From contig NZ_NIBU01000004.1 in assembly GCF_002632485.1 (NCBI RefSeq), positions 1 through 64,000 on the forward strand: a stretch of 64,000 nt of DNA, given 5' to 3'. Position 1 is the first letter of the stretch, and every line of letters begins with the position of its first letter. This stretch comes from Xenorhabdus innexi. Lineage in GTDB: Bacteria > Pseudomonadota > Gammaproteobacteria > Enterobacterales > Enterobacteriaceae. The translations under genes and the position numbers were made by a program. Positions 62,966 through 64,000 of the stretch are shown piece by piece. A model generated the notes under the pieces. It ran no database searches, was not told where the DNA came from, and worked only from the letters and a program-made list of their open reading frames with translations.

Positions 62966-64000
62966 TTACCATTGGTAGCTGACAAACAGCTTGGCATTAC
63001 GGCCACTCTGCGGAGCACCCAATGACGAGTAATATTGCTTATCGAAAGCGTTGCCGAGTACGACAGATGTTGTGACACCTTTCAGCTGGTTTTCACCGTG
63101 ATAGCTGATATAGAAATCATTGACGCCGTAACCTGCCTGTTGGGAAGCATTTTTCTTTCCATTTTCATCTTTAAAATTTGTCTGGCTGGAAAATTTACTT
63201 ACCCAGCCAAGAGATAATCCGGTATCAGAGAGCGGAATGTCTAACGTACTGGTGAGGGTATCAGGGCTGAGAGCTACAATAGACTTGTCGGTTTGCTCAT
63301 CTTTACCTGTAGTGCGGTTGTAAGCTAAATCCCACGCGAACCAGTCAGTGTTGTAATTCATGGAAACATCCCAACCCCAGATTTTGGCTCTTGGAATATT
63401 GATTGATTCGGTAAAACTTCCTTTCACAGCACGGGAAATATAATCTTTCGCGTTAGTATCAAAATAGCCGGCCTTAAATTTCAGTCCATCGCTACTGATC
63501 AATAGATCATCGAAGCGTAACCCAAAGCCATATTCTTGAGTTTCATTACTTTCTGGACGCAGGTTAGGGTTGGGTTTCCAATTATTTCCGGGAAAGTGTT
63601 GAGCATCATCATACATTTCTCCGATTGTCGGAGAACGGAATGCCTGAGAATAGGAAGCAAACAGCATTGACCAGTCTGTAGGGCTAATACTGATAGCGCC
63701 TTTTGATGACCATTTATTGGCATTGATATCTTTATATTTATCGTTTGAGGCTTTGTAGTTGTCGTAACGTGTACCAACGATAACTGAAACCGGCAAATCA
63801 CGAATGGTTATTTCATCCTGTAGCCAGCCGGAAGCAAAACGAATATCGGCTTTTGGGAACCCATTAAGAGTATCACGGCTTGGCTTTTGTTTTTGTTTAT
63901 ATATTTCAGTTCCATAGGTAAATTGATGAGCCGCAAAAGGGATTGCACTCAAATGGGTGCGGTTTTCCAATTTTATGCCGTAAGTTTCCTGTTTACGGCC
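62966..64000 (-). CDS. hmuR: TonB-dependent haem receptor HmuR, C-terminal part
   Basis: This is the last 344 residues or so of an outer-membrane haem receptor; the frame is open to the right edge and the N-terminal plug with the TonB box is outside. Beta-barrel features are clear: alternating aromatic strands, YSQAFRSPTIGEMYDD and NPNLRPESNETQEYGFGL (the NPNL/PES block of haem receptors) and a final aromatic residue (FVSYQW). It is the first gene of hmuRSTUV. The promoter, probably Fur-controlled, lies beyond the window. Confidence 0.92.
   Translation of the reverse strand, partial: GRKQETYGIKLENRTHLSAIPFAAHQFTYGTEIYKQKQKPSRDTLNGFPKADIRFASGWLQDEITIRDLPVSVIVGTRYDNYKASNDKYKDINANKWSSKGAISISPTDWSMLFASYSQAFRSPTIGEMYDDAQHFPGNNWKPNPNLRPESNETQEYGFGLRFDDLLISSDGLKFKAGYFDTNAKDYISRAVKGSFTESINIPRAKIWGWDVSMNYNTDWFAWDLAYNRTTGKDEQTDKSIVALSPDTLTSTLDIPLSDTGLSLGWVSKFSSQTNFKDENGKKNASQQAGYGVNDFYISYHGENQLKGVTTSVVLGNAFDKQYYSSLGAPQSGRNAKLFVSYQW

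Overview
The window looks like chromosomal sequence from an insect-associated enterobacterium of the Morganellaceae, most likely Photorhabdus (Xenorhabdus is the alternative). This rests on recalled protein similarity and gene order: E. coli-like core blocks (manXYZ-yobD-mntP-rlmA, sdaA-nudL-pabB-yoaH, yobA-yebZ-yebY-sdsR-msrC-proQ-prc-htpX, thrS-infC-rpmI-rplT-pheM-pheST-ihfA-btuCD) in AT-rich DNA, combined with a yfeABCD metal importer, an arn (pbgPE-like) lipid A operon and a hmuRSTUV haem locus. No database search was possible.

Layout. 1-1.3 kb is decayed mobile DNA: an IS4-type transposase fragment, a remnant of a lambda-type Rz spanin gene, a small secreted protein built of Val-Ile-Pro repeats, and an IS630-type transposase remnant. 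1.5-6.5 kb holds hexose-phosphate uptake (uhpT, then uhpABC). 6.5-12.3 kb holds a GNAT acetyltransferase, rlmA, mntP with its manganese riboswitch and a Fur-like box, yobD and the mannose PTS manXYZ. 12.9-16.7 kb holds sdaA, nudL, pabB and yoaH. 16.8-28.4 kb holds yebF, a pip gene broken by a stop codon, holE, ftnA, yobA-yebZ-yebY, the sRNA SdsR, msrC, proQ, prc, htpX and tcyP. 28.8-31.5 kb is a variable patch: ydjM with a LexA box, an IS630 remnant, an apparently 5'-truncated gene, an orphan toxin-like protein, and 0.7 kb without a recognisable gene. 31.5-39.0 kb holds yniB, yniA, yfeABCD behind a perfect Fur inverted repeat, emtA, a frameshifted cupin gene and an unknown membrane protein. 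39.3-46.5 kb is the thrS-to-ihfA translation block with its RNA control elements (thrS operator, pheM attenuator, ATT-started infC). 46.6-57.7 kb holds btuCD, a 50-codon candidate gene, arnBCADTEF translationally coupled to nlpC, and lplA. 57.8-64 kb holds a MarA/SoxS-type regulator, an unknown membrane protein and hmuRSTUV; hmuR runs off the right edge.

How it works together. Metal handling is the strongest theme: Mn/Fe import (yfe), Mn export under riboswitch control (mntP), haem import (hmu), iron storage (ftnA) and vitamin B12 import (btuCD). A second theme is the envelope: Ara4N modification of lipid A, peptidoglycan enzymes (emtA, nlpC) and envelope proteases (prc, htpX). Sugar uptake is served by two systems (uhp, man).

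The most useful second looks are the nonsense-truncated pip, the frameshifted cupin, the Val-Ile-Pro repeat protein, the orphan toxin-like protein at 30.2-30.75 kb, the unlisted small ORF between btuD and arnB, and two IS630 scars that seem to have interrupted neighbouring genes. I did not find a convincing wholly new multi-gene system.
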